From the NCBI GenBank assembly GCA_050084985.1, contig JBITNC010000001.1, forward strand, positions 3,906,001 to 3,970,000: 64,000 nt of DNA, written 5' to 3'. Below the pieces are notes generated by a model that was not told the DNA's origin, did no database searches, and worked only from the letters and a program-made list of their open reading frames with translations. The position numbers and the translations under genes were made by a program. This stretch comes from Nageia nagi. Its lineage: Eukaryota; Pinophyta. Positions 23,590-36,171 of this stretch are shown here, piece by piece (position 1 is the first letter of the stretch; every line of letters begins with the position of its first letter).

Positions 23590-25800
23590 ATGAATCCATT
23601 TTCGCTATTATTCATTTCTTTACCTGAAGCTCTTCGAATAGTAGCTAAAGAAAATGATAAAACTAGGGTCTATTCTATCTATGTTTCAAAAAAGGATTTG
23701 AATGTAGAATAACCTAAAGCCTCTAGGGGTAAGGTTCATTTTAATGATATCCAAAGAAGTGTTAGGCATAACCTTGACTTACCTCTACAAGAACCTCATC
23801 TTGATAACCATATGGAGCCTGGTGCACATAGTGATACTGAATCTACTAGCTCTAGCAAGAAAATGGATATTATTGGTGAAACTCCTAATAGATTTAATAC
23901 AAAAATTGATCATTATGAATTTGAAACTATGATTTTGAATAGTAATGATGATTCATATGATATTAATGCTGAAATTAAAGAGTTAGATAAAATCCCTAGC
24001 CATATTCGATCTATTAAGGAATTATTATCTGATAAGGAAAAGTTGAAAGATTTTCTTACTCATAATGTTGAAACTGTTATTGATATTCTACCAAATTATG
24101 AATTATTAGAAGAGAACTTTACAACTCCATAATCATCAAATAGTTTATTTTCTTATTAAAATGCAGGTTCATCAAGATGGAGGGTTTCTACTATTAATTA
24201 AGATGTCATCAACAACATGTTGACCTGCACACACGTCACTAGTAACATGGAAGAAGATGCTATGAAACCTTTGAGTGAAGAGAAAGAAGATGTTATGAAG
24301 CCCCCAAGTGAAGTGAATATCAAGGACAATGGCATAGAAAGTGAAGATGAAGATTACAAATACCTGATTTTCAAACTTGATCACTTCAAAATTGGTATGC
24401 TCTTTAAAGGTAAGGGTATTTTGCATAATGAAGATCCTAACTTAAAAATTAGAGCATTGCTTGCTGATACTATTAACAATGCTTATCAGTGTCATCCTGA
24501 TTGGTCATAAGAGGAACACAATATTAAACTTGAAGTACTTCATGATGCTCAAGAAATCACATCCTTTTACAAACTTATTTTTAAGAAACAATTAGAGTTT
24601 ATTATAAAATTACTTGATAAACTTGAACATGAAAGGATAAATAGAATTGGGCCATTTGTTTCACTTGAAGTAAATGAGCTTATAAATGCAAATAAACCTA
24701 CTCCTCCAATTAATAATGCTCTACCTCAAACCCCTTCACCACCCTTGATAGCTATCAAACATTGTTAATATCAAACATTGTTAATAAAGTGACAAAGGAT
24801 AATGAAATTGAAAAATGAATTGCTTAATGATGATAAAGATGATTTCTTATTTTAATTGAAACATCCTTTGACTGATAGAATTATTTCTAAAGTACTTACT
24901 GGTAAAAAGAGTATAAAGTTTAAAAAATTTGATGGTTTGCAAGATCCAAATATGCATGTTAGAAAATTTCAAAAAGAGGTTATGGAATATGCTCATGATA
25001 AAGATATGCTTGCTAAATTATTTTCCTATAGTTTGAAAGATAAAGCATTAAAATGGTATTTTCTTCTTCCTAAAAAAAAGCATTGACAAATATGAAGGTT
25101 TGATACATCAATTTTTGACATACTTTAGATACAATATTATTAAGAAGGTACAATTCAAATATTTAGGTAAAATTAAGCAATTGCCTAACCAATCTCTATC
25201 TAATTTTGTAAAAATATAAAAACAAATGGCTAATACGATTACTATGCCTGAGCAAGATTTGAAAGATACATTTGCAAATGCTTTATTCCCTGTATATAAA
25301 TTATTGGTTATCTCTAATTATGATACGACATTGGGTGAAATGATGGTTATTTTGTTTAAAAAAGAGGCTTGCATAAAGAAATTGTATGATATGTGTAATA
25401 AAAAACCTCACAAACATATGAAAAGAAAATGCAAACTTCTAAAAGTAATTAAAAACCTGAAGTGCATAATGTTGATTAAAGAAATAATAAACTTCAAAGG
25501 AAATTTACAAAATTGACTGATACCGTTGATAATATTCTTAATGTGTTATTGAAAGAAGACCTTATTGAGCTTCCACAAATTGTTCAATCTCATTTTCATA
25601 ATGGTGTGCCTAAAAATTATAGATATGAGGAATTTTGCAATTATCATAGGACATTAGGATTCCTAACAAGCAATTGCAGGGTTCTAGGAAATATCATTCA
25701 AGATTTCATTGACAAGAAGGTAATTCAGATGAATGATAATACTGCTACAAATGATAAGCTTGTACACCTGATAATGGGTAGTTAGGAGTATTTATAAATC
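23590..25800 (+). pseudogene. Ty3/gypsy gag pseudogene
   Basis: The long N-terminal part (23590-24770) is acidic and includes open blocks at 23812-24132 and 24217-24510. The capsid core follows at about 24860-25210: MKHPLTDRIISKVLTGKKSI, then KFDGLQDPNMHVRKFQKEV and LFSYSLKDKALKWYFLLP, the classic plant gypsy gag pattern in which a folded helical capsid domain ends in W(Y/F)..LP. A zinc-knuckle-like stretch at about 25630-25720 reads FCNYHRTLGFLTSNC followed by IIQDFIDKKVIQ. The His of the knuckle appears to be lost (GF in place of GH). Stops and frameshifts are present. No pol follows; the reading breaks near 25960. Confidence 0.8.
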
Positions 25801-25961
25801 ATTTACCAACTTCACAACCAAAAGGCTTCATTGGCATGGTAAGTACTTCACATTGCATAAATTTTATTTTGCTAACAAACATGGATGCAGTGGACGTTTG
25901 AAGCAAGTAAATGAAGATTACACTAGAAAATCAAAGATTGGTGAGAAAGCAAAACAAGAGG

Positions 25962-26460
25962 TGTTGGAATGTATAATGCATTATTGTAAGGTTTTGTAAG
26001 TTCCTCTTTGTAAATTCACTAATACTTATTGGTATCCCTAGATACCTTAAGTATTTAAGTGAATATGATAATGTAACTTGTCTTACACTCCATCTCATGA
26101 GCATGCCCCTTGGGTAAAAGTGTGAAGAATGTCATGCCTTTGTACAATGGTTAAAAGGGTGATCCAAAGGGAGAATTTAGCCTATAAATAGAAAGCCCCC
26201 TCTTTGTCATCATACACCAAAAAAATTGTGAAGCAAAGTTATGCTCTAGGATAGTGATTAGAAGATGTAAAAAAAGATCTTATAAGAGAGTTGTCTTTGT
26301 GAATGAAGAAAGATCTTAGATAGTGGTTGTACTCTAGGTGGAGAAACCACTTTATATTTTGAGTAAATTTGAGTAAACGCATTTGAAGGTATGATTTTTT
26401 TTAGAAGTTCTTTCAAATACTACTAACAGTTATGTAGTTACATGTTAGTTGTAATTGCTT
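25962..26460 (+). repeat. Candidate copia LTR with TATA box, nested after the gypsy gag
   Basis: TGTTGGAATGTATAATGC at 25962 is a typical start of a plant copia LTR and coincides with the loss of gypsy-like reading. A TATA box (CCTATAAATAG, 26181-26191) lies 220 bases in. The right end was not found, and no clear Met primer site was seen before the copia gag at 28486. The proposed link to that copia is therefore an inference. Confidence 0.4.
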
Positions 26461-28485
26461 AAGAAGAAGCAATATATTGATTTGCAATTTTTTAGATTCT
26501 ACATTTTTAATGTTAATTATAAATTTTTGCTAACATAACCTATGTTAGATTAGATTTAAAATCTAATTTGTAAAAAAAAAATTGCTTCAGAAAAAAAAAG
26601 AAATTACTAGTATATTGTTAATATTACTAATAATTTTGTTAAACTCCAAATTTTCTCTTGCTCCACTCTTGGATGCCTCTCCAACTCTTCACGCTTTTGC
26701 CCTTACATGCCCTCCTTCATTCGTTTCTTTGCCATAGTCAGAGCATAACGTGATCGAGCTCACCCCTTCATTTCATTTGGTCACTCAGCCCTTTCTCCCT
26801 ACGTTTGGCCAGACTGCGTGCATCCTTTTGATGGTCTCTAAACTTCAAGGAGATCTTTCTTTTGCTGTCTGACTCAACCTTCACGGCCCCACCTTCCTCA
26901 AACAACCATCGCTCTCCTCAGGCGCACTCAGTTCTCTCCCTTGCGATTTTTTTTTTGTTTGAACTCCTCTTTCTCAGCTTGGAAGTATAGACATCTATAT
27001 GCATTAATTTTTTTTTATTAGTTGGTGGTTGTTTATACGCTTTGTTTCTTCCATTAATGGATGTTCATATGATGGCTGTCTTTTCTAAGTAAAAGTGTAA
27101 CTAGTTAATCAATTTTTTATCATCATTTTTCATTAAATAAATCTCATTTGATGTAGAGTTAAAAGTTAGAATGCATGATGGCTTATTAAATATTTACCTT
27201 ATCTACTTAGAGGAAATCATGAGGGTTACTAAGGAATTTTTCAAGAAGAAGGTAATCTTGTAGAGGTATTTTTTTCCTTAAAATTACTTTCAATGGCAAA
27301 CATTTTTTTTTTTTAATTATCTTTGCCTTTGAACTTACAAGATAATTTTTTAGGCATTATGGAGGAATATTTATGCTAATGCTTTAATTTAATTGCAATT
27401 TTTTTTTTACTTTCGTAAAACAAAGCAATTTTTTAGTACTTATTGCAATTATGTTACTAATGCAAAATTCTTAGCATTTTCTCTTAGTTAAAATTATTTT
27501 CTAAAGTAACTTAATAATGCTATTTTTTAGTATCTATTGAATGGAAAGCATCTTCCTTAATATCTTTTAAGTAAAAAGGAGGTAATTTTATAAATGTTTT
27601 ACTTAATTATTTTTTTTGCAAGTTATGGAAATGATGAATGTTTATTACTTGGAAACTTTTATGCCTTTCTAAGTATTTATTGATAAATTACCTTATGCAA
27701 AGTTATGAATGAACTTATGCAAAATATGGAATTATGTAAAGATGTCCTTTAGGGTTTAGTAAACAAAACCTATTAGACTTTTAGGTTTCAAATTATTGAT
27801 GGATGATATTTCTTTTTTACGCACTTCATTTTATGTTTTTCATCTTTACTTTATTTATTTATGCAAAAATAAAAAAAATATTAAATGTGCAACCCCCTAA
27901 AATGAACATATTTGCACGTATATTTCGCAACATGAATATCATGATACCACATAGGTGGACAAGCATGTGTGTAGTGATACCACATGTTTGCATGTCCATT
28001 CAGAGATTATCTTGATAACCTAGGAGGATAACTTGAAATCTAATCAAGATTAATAATTTGGTCAATCCAACATACGTCACAACCTTGAAAAATAGTTAGT
28101 ACTCCTCTTTGTGAGAGTATATTACTACCCAAGGTAAACTGGTTGAGGATTGGTAAGACCTAGGTTCCATCTTGCAAGCATCCAAGTGAAAGCCTAATTT
28201 TAGATAAGAAAATAAACTTCAACATTATCCCTCTATATTTATGGTAATTGGTGATGACAAAAGTGTTGGATACATGGGATGTATTATGACTTTCTATTAT
28301 AAACATTTGCACATGTGAACTTTGTTTAACAAATTAAGCATGTCATTCTATCAAATTTAACATGTATGATTGATTTATTTGAATAAATCTAAAACATGTA
28401 TGGATGTTTAAAACTAAACATGTAAAGTTGGTTAATTAGTCCACATGCTTATAAGGGTTAACACTTTCATATTCTTGTGTAGTAA
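26461..28485 (+). other. Long leader-like non-coding region with a GC-richer block
   Basis: Mostly T-rich non-coding DNA with TTTTTTTT runs. The exception is 26640-26950, which is markedly richer in G and C (CTCCACTCTTGG, GATCGAGCTCACC, CAGGCGCACTCAG words) and stands out against its surroundings. It has stops in all frames I tried. A pair of related words, ATGATACCACAT (about 27939) and GTGATACCACAT (about 27974), lies near 27950. No gene is supported. Confidence 0.35.
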
Positions 28486-30594
28486 ATGGAAGGCACCTTC
28501 TTACCTAAGCACATTCTCAATGGTTCCAACTTTGGTATTTGGAAACCTCAGATGAAAGTTGAATTGCAAGCAAGGAAGCTATGGCAAACAGTTAATGAGA
28601 ACCTTGTTGCTCCTTTAGATGAAAAGGTACTTGAAGCATACAACACAAAGAATGAATTTGAAACCTCCATGATTTTTTATGCAATGTCAGATGAAGTGCT
28701 TCTTATGATTTTATCATCAACCTCAACAAAAGAAGCTTATGATAGGCTCAAAAAAATTTACCTTGGATTTAAATTCTCAAGAAGGTTCATTATTCTCCAA
28801 AAGTTACTTCAATCTTATCAAAGAGAAGATGAAAATATTACCATGTACTTGAATAAAATCATTGACCTTAAGATCTAACTTATTTCTTATGGGTGCAATT
28901 CGATCAATAATGAGTTCATGGCCTTCATCATTCTCCAAAGCCTTTTTTCAAAGTTTAGTAACTTTGTGACTATAATTGAGATTAGGTTTAATGATGAAGA
29001 AGAAGTCTTCTCTCTCGAGAACTTTTCAAGACTTCTTATAAAGCATGAGAAAACTTTTAAAAAAAGATGTTGATCTCTTCTTCAAAGGATAAAAATGTTA
29101 CTCTAGAAGCAACCAAAACTCCTTTCAATGAGAAGTTCAATCATCAAAGAAATCTTATCCTTCCTTTTCCAAGAAGTTTGAGAAAAGGGGTAACAACAAC
29201 AATAAAAATAATAATAGCTACAATAAATAAAGAGATGGAAAAGGTAAAGCAAGTAAAACAAATCTCAAGGCTAAGTTCGATAGAAATTATAACTTTTATG
29301 GTATATATGGTCATAAAGAATTTGATTGCTACAAAAAGAAAAGTGAAGAAAATAACAAGGGTAATGAAAATGTAAAGAAATTCAAAGGGAAGAATAATAT
29401 AAAAGCTAAACTTATTGTTGGGCTCTATTACATGAGTTGCTCCTTCTTGTTTGATAGGATTGTTGACTCTAAATGCACTAATTACCTATGCTTTAGAAAT
29501 GATAAGTTTAAAATTTTTTATAAGTATAAAAAAGATGCAGTTATGATAAGAGATAATTCAATTCTTGAAGTCCAAGGAATTGAGAGTGTGTTGATTCATG
29601 AGAAGGTTCTTGAAAATGTGCTCTTTATTCCTAAGCTTAGGATGAACCTTCTCTCCCTAATTCAAGTTACAAGAAAAGGATACTCATTTGAGTTTGACTC
29701 ATACTCCTGGTGCATTAAGAAGGGACTTACCACTTTGGTCAAAGGATCAGTGAAAGATGATCTTTACATTATGGATCAAATTCCAATGAAGATGTGTATT
29801 GCTACGAATGTATGCTCTAAAGGTAATCTTTGGCACCATCATGTAGACCATCTCAACCATAAAAGTATTCAAATCATGAAAGACTAAGAACTTATGGAAG
29901 GTTTGCCTTCAATTTCACCTTCAATCAGTTTACATGAGAAGTGCATCCTAGGCAAGATGTATATACAAAGGTTTTAAAAAGATAAGGTAATAAGGGCATC
30001 TCATCCTCTTTAGCTTATGCATTCATATTTCATAGATCTATTTCAAATTAAGTTTCTTAGAGGGGCATCTTATGTCTTGACCTTCATCGATGATTTCAGT
30101 AGGATGATATTTGGCTATCTACTTGAGCACAAAGATCAAAACTTTGAGAGTTTTAAAGATTTCAAGGCCTTAGTTGAAAATCAGACTAACCTTAAAATTA
30201 AGATGCTAAGATCATATAATGGAGGAGAATATAATAGCAATGAGTTTGATATCTTTTATGCTAAGTATGGAATCAAGAGGCAGTTTACAATTACTTACAC
30301 TCATCAGCAAAATAGTATTATGAAAAGAAAAAATAGGATAATTATGGAGATGGCTAGATGCATGTTGGAAAATCGTCCTAATTTCTTGTGAGGTGAAGTT
30401 GTGAGCACTGTAATTTACACCTTAAATAGGTGTTCCACAAAAGCTATTACGGGTAAAACTCCTTTTAAGACATGGATAGGAATAAAACCTAACATTTTTC
30501 ACCTTAGAGTGTTTGGTTGTGAAGCACTCTCAAAAGAGTTGAAAAATGCATCTTTGTTGGTTATGATAGTCAATATATCCAAAGAGGTGCAAAA
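28486..30594 (+). pseudogene. Ty1/copia gag-protease-integrase pseudogene, active sites mutated
   Basis: It starts at an ATG (28486) with a gag open for 130 codons (NGSNFGIWKPQMKVEL, then LQSYQREDENITMYLNK: the UBN2-type gag). A knuckle follows near 29290 with Cys replaced (NFYGIYGHKEFDC). The protease reads DSKCTNYLC (about 29464), where the catalytic D[ST]G has lost its Gly. Integrase follows: LWHHHVDHLNHKSIQ for the HHCC, then MHSYFID and RSYNGGEYNS, where both catalytic Asp are Tyr (codons 30026-30028 and 30215-30217 read TAT). The C-terminal marker KCIFVGYDSQ lies at about 30545-30575. Copia reading ends exactly where the LTR starts at 30595. No reverse transcriptase follows. Confidence 0.87.
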
Positions 30595-31309
30595 TGTAGA
30601 TGTCTAAAAATGATTTATTATTTATTTAATAAATCATATTTATAATTCTTAAATGATTAATGGCAATAATACATAAATCAAGATAAAGTTGATATTACAA
30701 TGTAATATCATTTACCATGGTTTATATTTTAAGTTATCTTGAATATAGCAAAGATTATTATTATTGCTAGAAGTTGACCTCATTCCTCTCTATGTCCTAT
30801 GCAGACTATAAATATGGGTGGAATATGTTGATTTCAATAGATCAGAATTCCTAATGATATGATAAAGAACTCTAACAACTAGTTGTCAACTGTAATGATA
30901 TCTCCAAATGCCACCTAACATTAAGAATTTGTTATACTTTGAACCCTAAACTTTCCTCTTTTGTGCACTACATGATTTATCAAGATCCATGTCGTCAATG
31001 ACCTACTACTCCTATGCCATCAGTGCAATGCATTGTATAGATTGAGAGGTATAGATTTTGATGGTTGACTCATTGCTCCATTCTTGTGAAGATATGTTGC
31101 GATCTCATCCCAAATACGATCCTAATCCTTTGAAGATTCACTATTATCTGCTCTTAAGGATTGTACACATACTCACTTTGTATCAAGTTCATGTATTTCA
31201 TATATATTTGTTGTAATCTAATATAAAGCATATCATTGTATACTCATTGTATTCTGTAGACCATTTATTTATTTATGTTTATTCATAATGGCATAATTTG
31301 AGGTCTGCA
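30595..31309 (+). repeat. LTR, 715 bp (right copy of the pair)
   Basis: TGTAGATGTC...GGTCTGCA, the same length and orientation as 22811-23525, with the shared TATA box CTATAAATATG (about 30807). Its left edge abuts copia integrase; its right edge is followed by ATCCTAACTACC, which is not copia. The five bases outside the pair (GTCTT on the left, ATCCT on the right) do not match, so no target site duplication supports a single intact insertion. Confidence 0.88.
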
Positions 31310-32006
31310 ATCCTAACTACCTGAAGGCATGGTTGAGGCAAAGATTCACAAAGAATCAACTTAATTTTAGTTGCTTACCCTTTGTGAAGAAATCCAACTA
31401 TGTTTTTAAGGTATTTATCTTTGCAAATTTTTACCCCATCATCCACCAAACTAGAAATTTTTGCTAATAATGCAAGCATGATCTCAAAGCTAAATGAGCT
31501 GATAATCACTCTCCAATCCTTCTAACTATATGTTATTTGATTATATAACTCCAAATCATAGCCTACAAATAGGTTCAAAAAATTCCAATAGTCCACTTTT
31601 TGCAGGCACTCCTTAACATCATCCTGCACTAGAAGGTAAAAGGCTCTGAGCATAGATCCATATGGTTCAACAAATGGGTATGGAAAATTCCAACAAGCTA
31701 CATGAATCCTTTCCTATATAATTTCTTAGCTAATACTGCTCAACACTTTATCTCCTCCAAAAGTGATTGCATATTGGGGAAGGTATGTGGGTCTAAAACT
31801 AATTGAGTTATCCTTTGCACCTCTAACCATGAGTGTTTTCCCATACTTTCAAAGTTGTATCTTATCTACCTTGGTATTTGCCTCTATAGGAACCCATTTC
31901 ATCGATGATTCACACAAACCAAGCATAATAAAATCGTCAACTTAATTTATACTAGTTCAATATTTCATGTCAATGCGTGATTATAAAGTGAATACCCATG
32001 TGACTT
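31310..32006. other. Unassigned, possibly antisense coding-like debris
   Basis: Minus-strand frames give short blocks (for example SMGKHSWLEVQRITQLVLDP near 31840) broken by stops. The texture resembles the antisense ORF at 33370-34880, but no firm match is possible by eye. The + strand frame 31763-31945 shows no family motif. Confidence 0.25.
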
Positions 32007-32433
32007 TGTTAAGATCCCACATATTAACATTTAATTAGGTTTAATTATGTTAGTAGTTATTTTAATTACCAACTTTTGATAACTGATGATGTGAACTATC
32101 ATATTTTTGTAAGGTAAGTTGTCATTTTAAATTAAATGACCAAATAGGGTTAGGGTAGGAAAACTATAAATATTTGTAAGAGGGGTAAAGAGAGCATCGG
32201 AGAAAATCATTTTGTCTTTTGAGTTGTAAGGAGGAAGTCCCCTCAAAGTAGCCCATGATTCGTATTGCTATCAATAAAGTTATTATGTTCTATTATCATG
32301 TTATTAATTTGAGTGTAATGTTCTCTTTTCTATATTTGGCTACATTTTGAATCTACTAATTGTTCCATATTTTTAGTATTTCATTGCTATTTGGGATAAA
32401 AACCATTTTTAGTTATGTTAGGTTCCTAATAAG
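32007..32433 (+). repeat. LTR-like segment, about 427 bp, with TATA box
   Basis: It begins TGTTAAGATCCCAC and runs to a degenerate Met primer site at 32434. It contains a TATA box (CTATAAATATTTG, 32164-32176) and a downstream CAATAAAG polyadenylation-like word (about 32272-32279). This layout (TATA, transcript start, AATAAA-like, primer site) is that of a short plant LTR. Confidence 0.55.
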
Positions 32434-32445
32434 TGGTATTAAAGC
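32434..32445 (+). other. Decayed initiator-Met primer binding site
   Basis: TGGTATTAAAGC differs from TGGTATCAGAGC at two bases, C to T and G to A. Both are of the type produced by deamination of methylated cytosine, on one strand or the other. It directly follows the LTR-like segment. Confidence 0.6.
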
Positions 32446-32907
32446 ATTGATTTTGGCTACTTGTGGGTAGTTCTATGTGATCGCATCAAGTTGGAAATCT
32501 AGAAATTGTTCATTTTTCGATTGAAATTCTTTCCAAATTTTCGTAGATTGTAAGGTTTCATCGAGTTGAAATTTTAGATTTTTTTCTATTTTTTAGCCAA
32601 AACTCTACCTAAATTTTCCTAGAATTCTACAGAACCTCCAAAATTTTTCACCCAAAATAGCAATTCTAGAATATGCAAAAACTTTTGGGATAGATATCTC
32701 CCAATTTGTGAGGAATAAGCAAATTTTGAGAGTGCCCATTCGTTACCTTTGATAATATTTTTTTAGAACAGAGTTTGAGGTCAAAAAACATCATTTTGTG
32801 ACCTAGCTCGTTTTGATTATTTTTCATGTTGATTATTTTTATATATGACACTTATACACTTTTTTCAATTTCTAAAAATAGTAAGTTGGATCCTTGTGTA
32901 ATTTCAA

Positions 32908-33369
32908 ATGGTGGATGGAAGGAGATCTTAGGACTTTGACAAATTATTGAGCAAGATGGATGAAATCATTGAATTCTTGCAGAAATAGGATATTGACAAA
33001 CTCAATAAAAATATGACCACTATGTAAGCATCAATAGTCAATCTTGATACCAAGCACCAACTTGGCCATAATAAATTAGAATCAAACAACATCCACTAGG
33101 GCACAAATGTAGGTTTGCATTATTGATGCTTGCATAATGGTCATAATAGTAGCCATATGAAACAAAAACCTTCCTATGCTAACCGTCTTAGCTTTAAACA
33201 ATGAAAGCTTAGGTATTGGTCAAACTATGGTCACCCAAATTCCACTCATGGTCCAAAACTTTTACAAGGCAATCCAAGTTAATATCACTATATTTGACAA
33301 TAGCATGAACATACATGCTTAAGTATAAGAATGACCATAACACATCCATTTCAACTTCAAAGAAATTAG
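32908..33369 (+). pseudogene. Possible gag N-terminus of the element with the 32.0-kb LTR
   Basis: The first ATG (32908) opens MVDGRRS, a stop, then DFDKLLSKMDEIIEFLQK and DIDKLNKNMTTM, a charged heptad-like pattern that would form a coiled coil. Plant retrotransposon gag proteins often start with such a segment. Stops appear every 10-30 codons and no capsid core or knuckle follows before 33370. Confidence 0.3.
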
Positions 33370-34880
33370 CTTGCTTCTAAACCAATACATAATTGAGGAT
33401 GTCATCATCAATAATAACTACGATGATAACCCATTTATTGCCATCCCACTTACACATACAATACATATCATCAAAATGGGCTCTTTAAGCCTACTTATTA
33501 ACTTTAGTTGCCTTCCATTCATCACCAATGCCAAAATACACATGCTTGAAGAAGAAACAAAATTTATCTCTTCTCTTACACTTAGAGGGACACTTTCTAC
33601 TTTAAACTTCAACCAACTTTGGGCATCCTCAATTTGCATTTTGGAGGACTCCTTAAACCCCTAGAAAATCCAATGTCTCTTGCAACATTTACCCTAGAAA
33701 GTCACTTCCTCCTCATCCAAAGGGTAAAACAATGTGTGAGGTTGAGCCTCCTCTAAGACCTGAGGATTCAAACTAGGATAGGTTGATAACAAAGGGGAGA
33801 AGAAGGAGGGGGGGAGAGAGAGAGGGGATATGGGAGAGGGGAAGTAGACAAAGGAGGTGAAGATTGAACAGGGGGTTGGGGGTAATCAAGAGGTGGAGAG
33901 TCTATATAAAATTGTTGAAGGGGAGCAACCATTTTAGCCTCTCTTCAAAAAAAATAATCAAAATTTTAATCAACCCTTGGTGGAAAATGATGCAACCTCT
34001 ATTTCTCCTAGTGTAGATGCCAAGGGAGTGAAACAAAAAATAGGGCAGGTTAACTTCAAATCTACCTCTAAAAAGAGATATCAAAATGAAGTGGCAACCA
34101 TTGATTTATGTGTACCAACCCTCTAAGGTAAAAATTCTGATAAACAACTTCACAACCTCATACCACATATATGTAATTGAATCAATGAGGTATGCAAACA
34201 TCATTTTTCTCAAAATTGGCTCACCTAGGTCCAATAAGGTGTTAACATTGTTTGGGGACATACACATCTCTCGATAATACTTAACCCCAACATTTCACAC
34301 TATTAATAAGCTCCATATTGATAGTAAAATGGGTGCCATCTATGGTCATCCTCCCTTCATCCCAGGACTCAACAACTTGGCAAGACCATTCTAGATTATG
34401 ACCTTCTAAAGCATCAATGAACCCCCTGATTCTACCATTACATATAATACCCCAAACATTTGGGTCTTCTCTAAACACATTATCATTTTTAGGCTTAAGC
34501 CTCTTTTGCCCAATCATTATGCATCCAAAAAATTAAGACAACTAAATGGTATGGAAAGTTGTTATCCTTATCGTAAGTAACCTCCACCACCTTGCAAGTC
34601 TAATCAAGACTGCCCACACAATTCTTCGATTGACGGTTCTAAACACTTCAATTCATACCAAAACTACAAAGACTTTATGAGCCATAACATCCCATGTGCT
34701 GTCCCATGCAAATAAATTGTCAACCTTGATCCCAACGTGAGATCGTAGTGGACCCACTCTCCCTATCGTATCAAAAGAAGAATATTTCGTTATGGCTATA
34801 TTTAAAATTTCGATGAATAAAAGTCTAAAAATATTATCTTTCAACCTTTCAATGAGATGAAACTTCCAACTACTTCAAAG
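33370..34880 (-). pseudogene. Antisense retroelement-associated ORF, degraded
   Basis: Minus-strand blocks in order are: 34844-34653 (RLLFIEILNIAITKYSSFD); 34517-34281 (NVWGIICNGRIRGFIDAL, GHNLEWSCQVVESWDEGRMT then IDGTHFTI); 34084-33902 (LFRGRFEVNLPYFLFHSLGI, then GCIIFHQGLIKILI); a Pro/Ser/Leu-rich linker that appears on the + strand as a GGGGAGAGAG purine tract (33797-33865); and 33639-33418. I recall the pattern 'G.I.GFI..L.GH......V..W..G...I.G..F.I...' from uncharacterised proteins linked to plant retroelements, but I cannot name the family. Frame changes and stops separate the blocks. Confidence 0.4.
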
Positions 34881-36171
34881 AAACAACTTCCAAATATTAC
34901 AATTAAATGGTAAAAAAATAATTTTCATGGATGATATTGAATATTGTATGTAATTCTATATGATATAATTTATAATTTCATCCGCATAAAATCTTATCCA
35001 AAATACAAAAGAAAAAATCATTCCTCTTTCCTTATCATGATTATATTATGTGTCAATTTTGACATAACAGAATTATAACATGATTAACACAGTTAAATTT
35101 TGTGGACAGCAAGAAAACTGTATAACCGAATGAAACCTGGGAAATTAAAATGCATCTCGTTCAAATAATTTTAGCTTTGCTAGAGTGCACTGGCATTATG
35201 CTCTACCTCAATTTAATGTTGTGGGCTCTGATGGAAACCTAAAGTAAAAGATATCTTTCCTAAGGACTTACTTTTTCAATATACATTTCTTGACGCAAGC
35301 AGATATTATTATAGAAAAACATTGGCTCCATTGAATAAAAAATTAACTAAGCAGATACCATATTTCTTTAATTTGTGTTCTAGCATGTTACATTCCATTA
35401 CTATTCTCCATTTCTACATTTATAACTATAGGCAGACGAGACCGATTGTTCAAATCATCAATCATCCTCGGTTAGAAAATTCTCAAATCAATGCTTTAAT
35501 TATTTCCAAACGAAATATTTTTAAGCGTTTTTTTAAACCCTTTTCTTGTTTACATTGGATTTTGTGGTTTTTTATGGAAATCAGTAATATATCTGCGAGT
35601 GCATCAATATTTTTCTTGTTTTTTTTGGTTGTCTGGGATGGTCAGTATATTTTTTTGGCATTAGATTTTTAACCTCAGTATAACTTTTCTTCCGGGATTT
35701 CCGTTGCATGAAAAGTGGTGATTTGATTTTAATTTCGATTGTTTTTTATGCATTTGTGAAGTGAGGTTGTGGGTTTGAAATCTTGCCGTGGATTCTGGAA
35801 TTTTTTCATATTGGTAGTATTGATTATGAAATATATGTTGTGGGTCAGGATTGGTTTTGGCTATTAAGCTTCTTTAGGTTAAATCTTAATTTATCTTCAA
35901 AAATCTTGTTTGCTTCAGGACACCAATTTCAATTTTTTGCTTGAAATTCAGGATATCTTTCTCATTTTTTGTGCCACAAATCAATTTTTTGTTTTCTGTT
36001 TTGAATTTTTGCTTGAAACAGATTGTTAGAATTCCTCTTTCAAGTCTAGCACACAATTATTTGGTATTTTAATTTTTGGTGAGAAACCGCATTCCAATTT
36101 TGTGTAATTGGTCGAAATTAATTTGTGTGGTTGGTTTGGGGGGAGAATTTTCAACTTGGGTATTAAAAAAA
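34881..36171 (+). promoter_or_regulatory. Upstream region and 5' leader of the ATG1-like kinase gene
   Basis: This 1.3-kb stretch shows no transposon motif. Its texture changes near 35100 to more mixed T-rich sequence typical of plant gene 5' regions. The frame of exon 1 stays open for about 32 codons before 36172 but holds no ATG, so the start at 36172 is the first in-frame ATG. A TATA box, transcript start or 5' UTR intron cannot be fixed by eye. Confidence 0.45.

Noticed and set aside
33797-33865. GGGGAGAGAG purine tract considered as a retroelement polypurine tract
   Set aside because: It is too long, not followed by an LTR-like TG start, and is explained as the complement of a Pro/Ser/Leu-rich linker in the antisense ORF.
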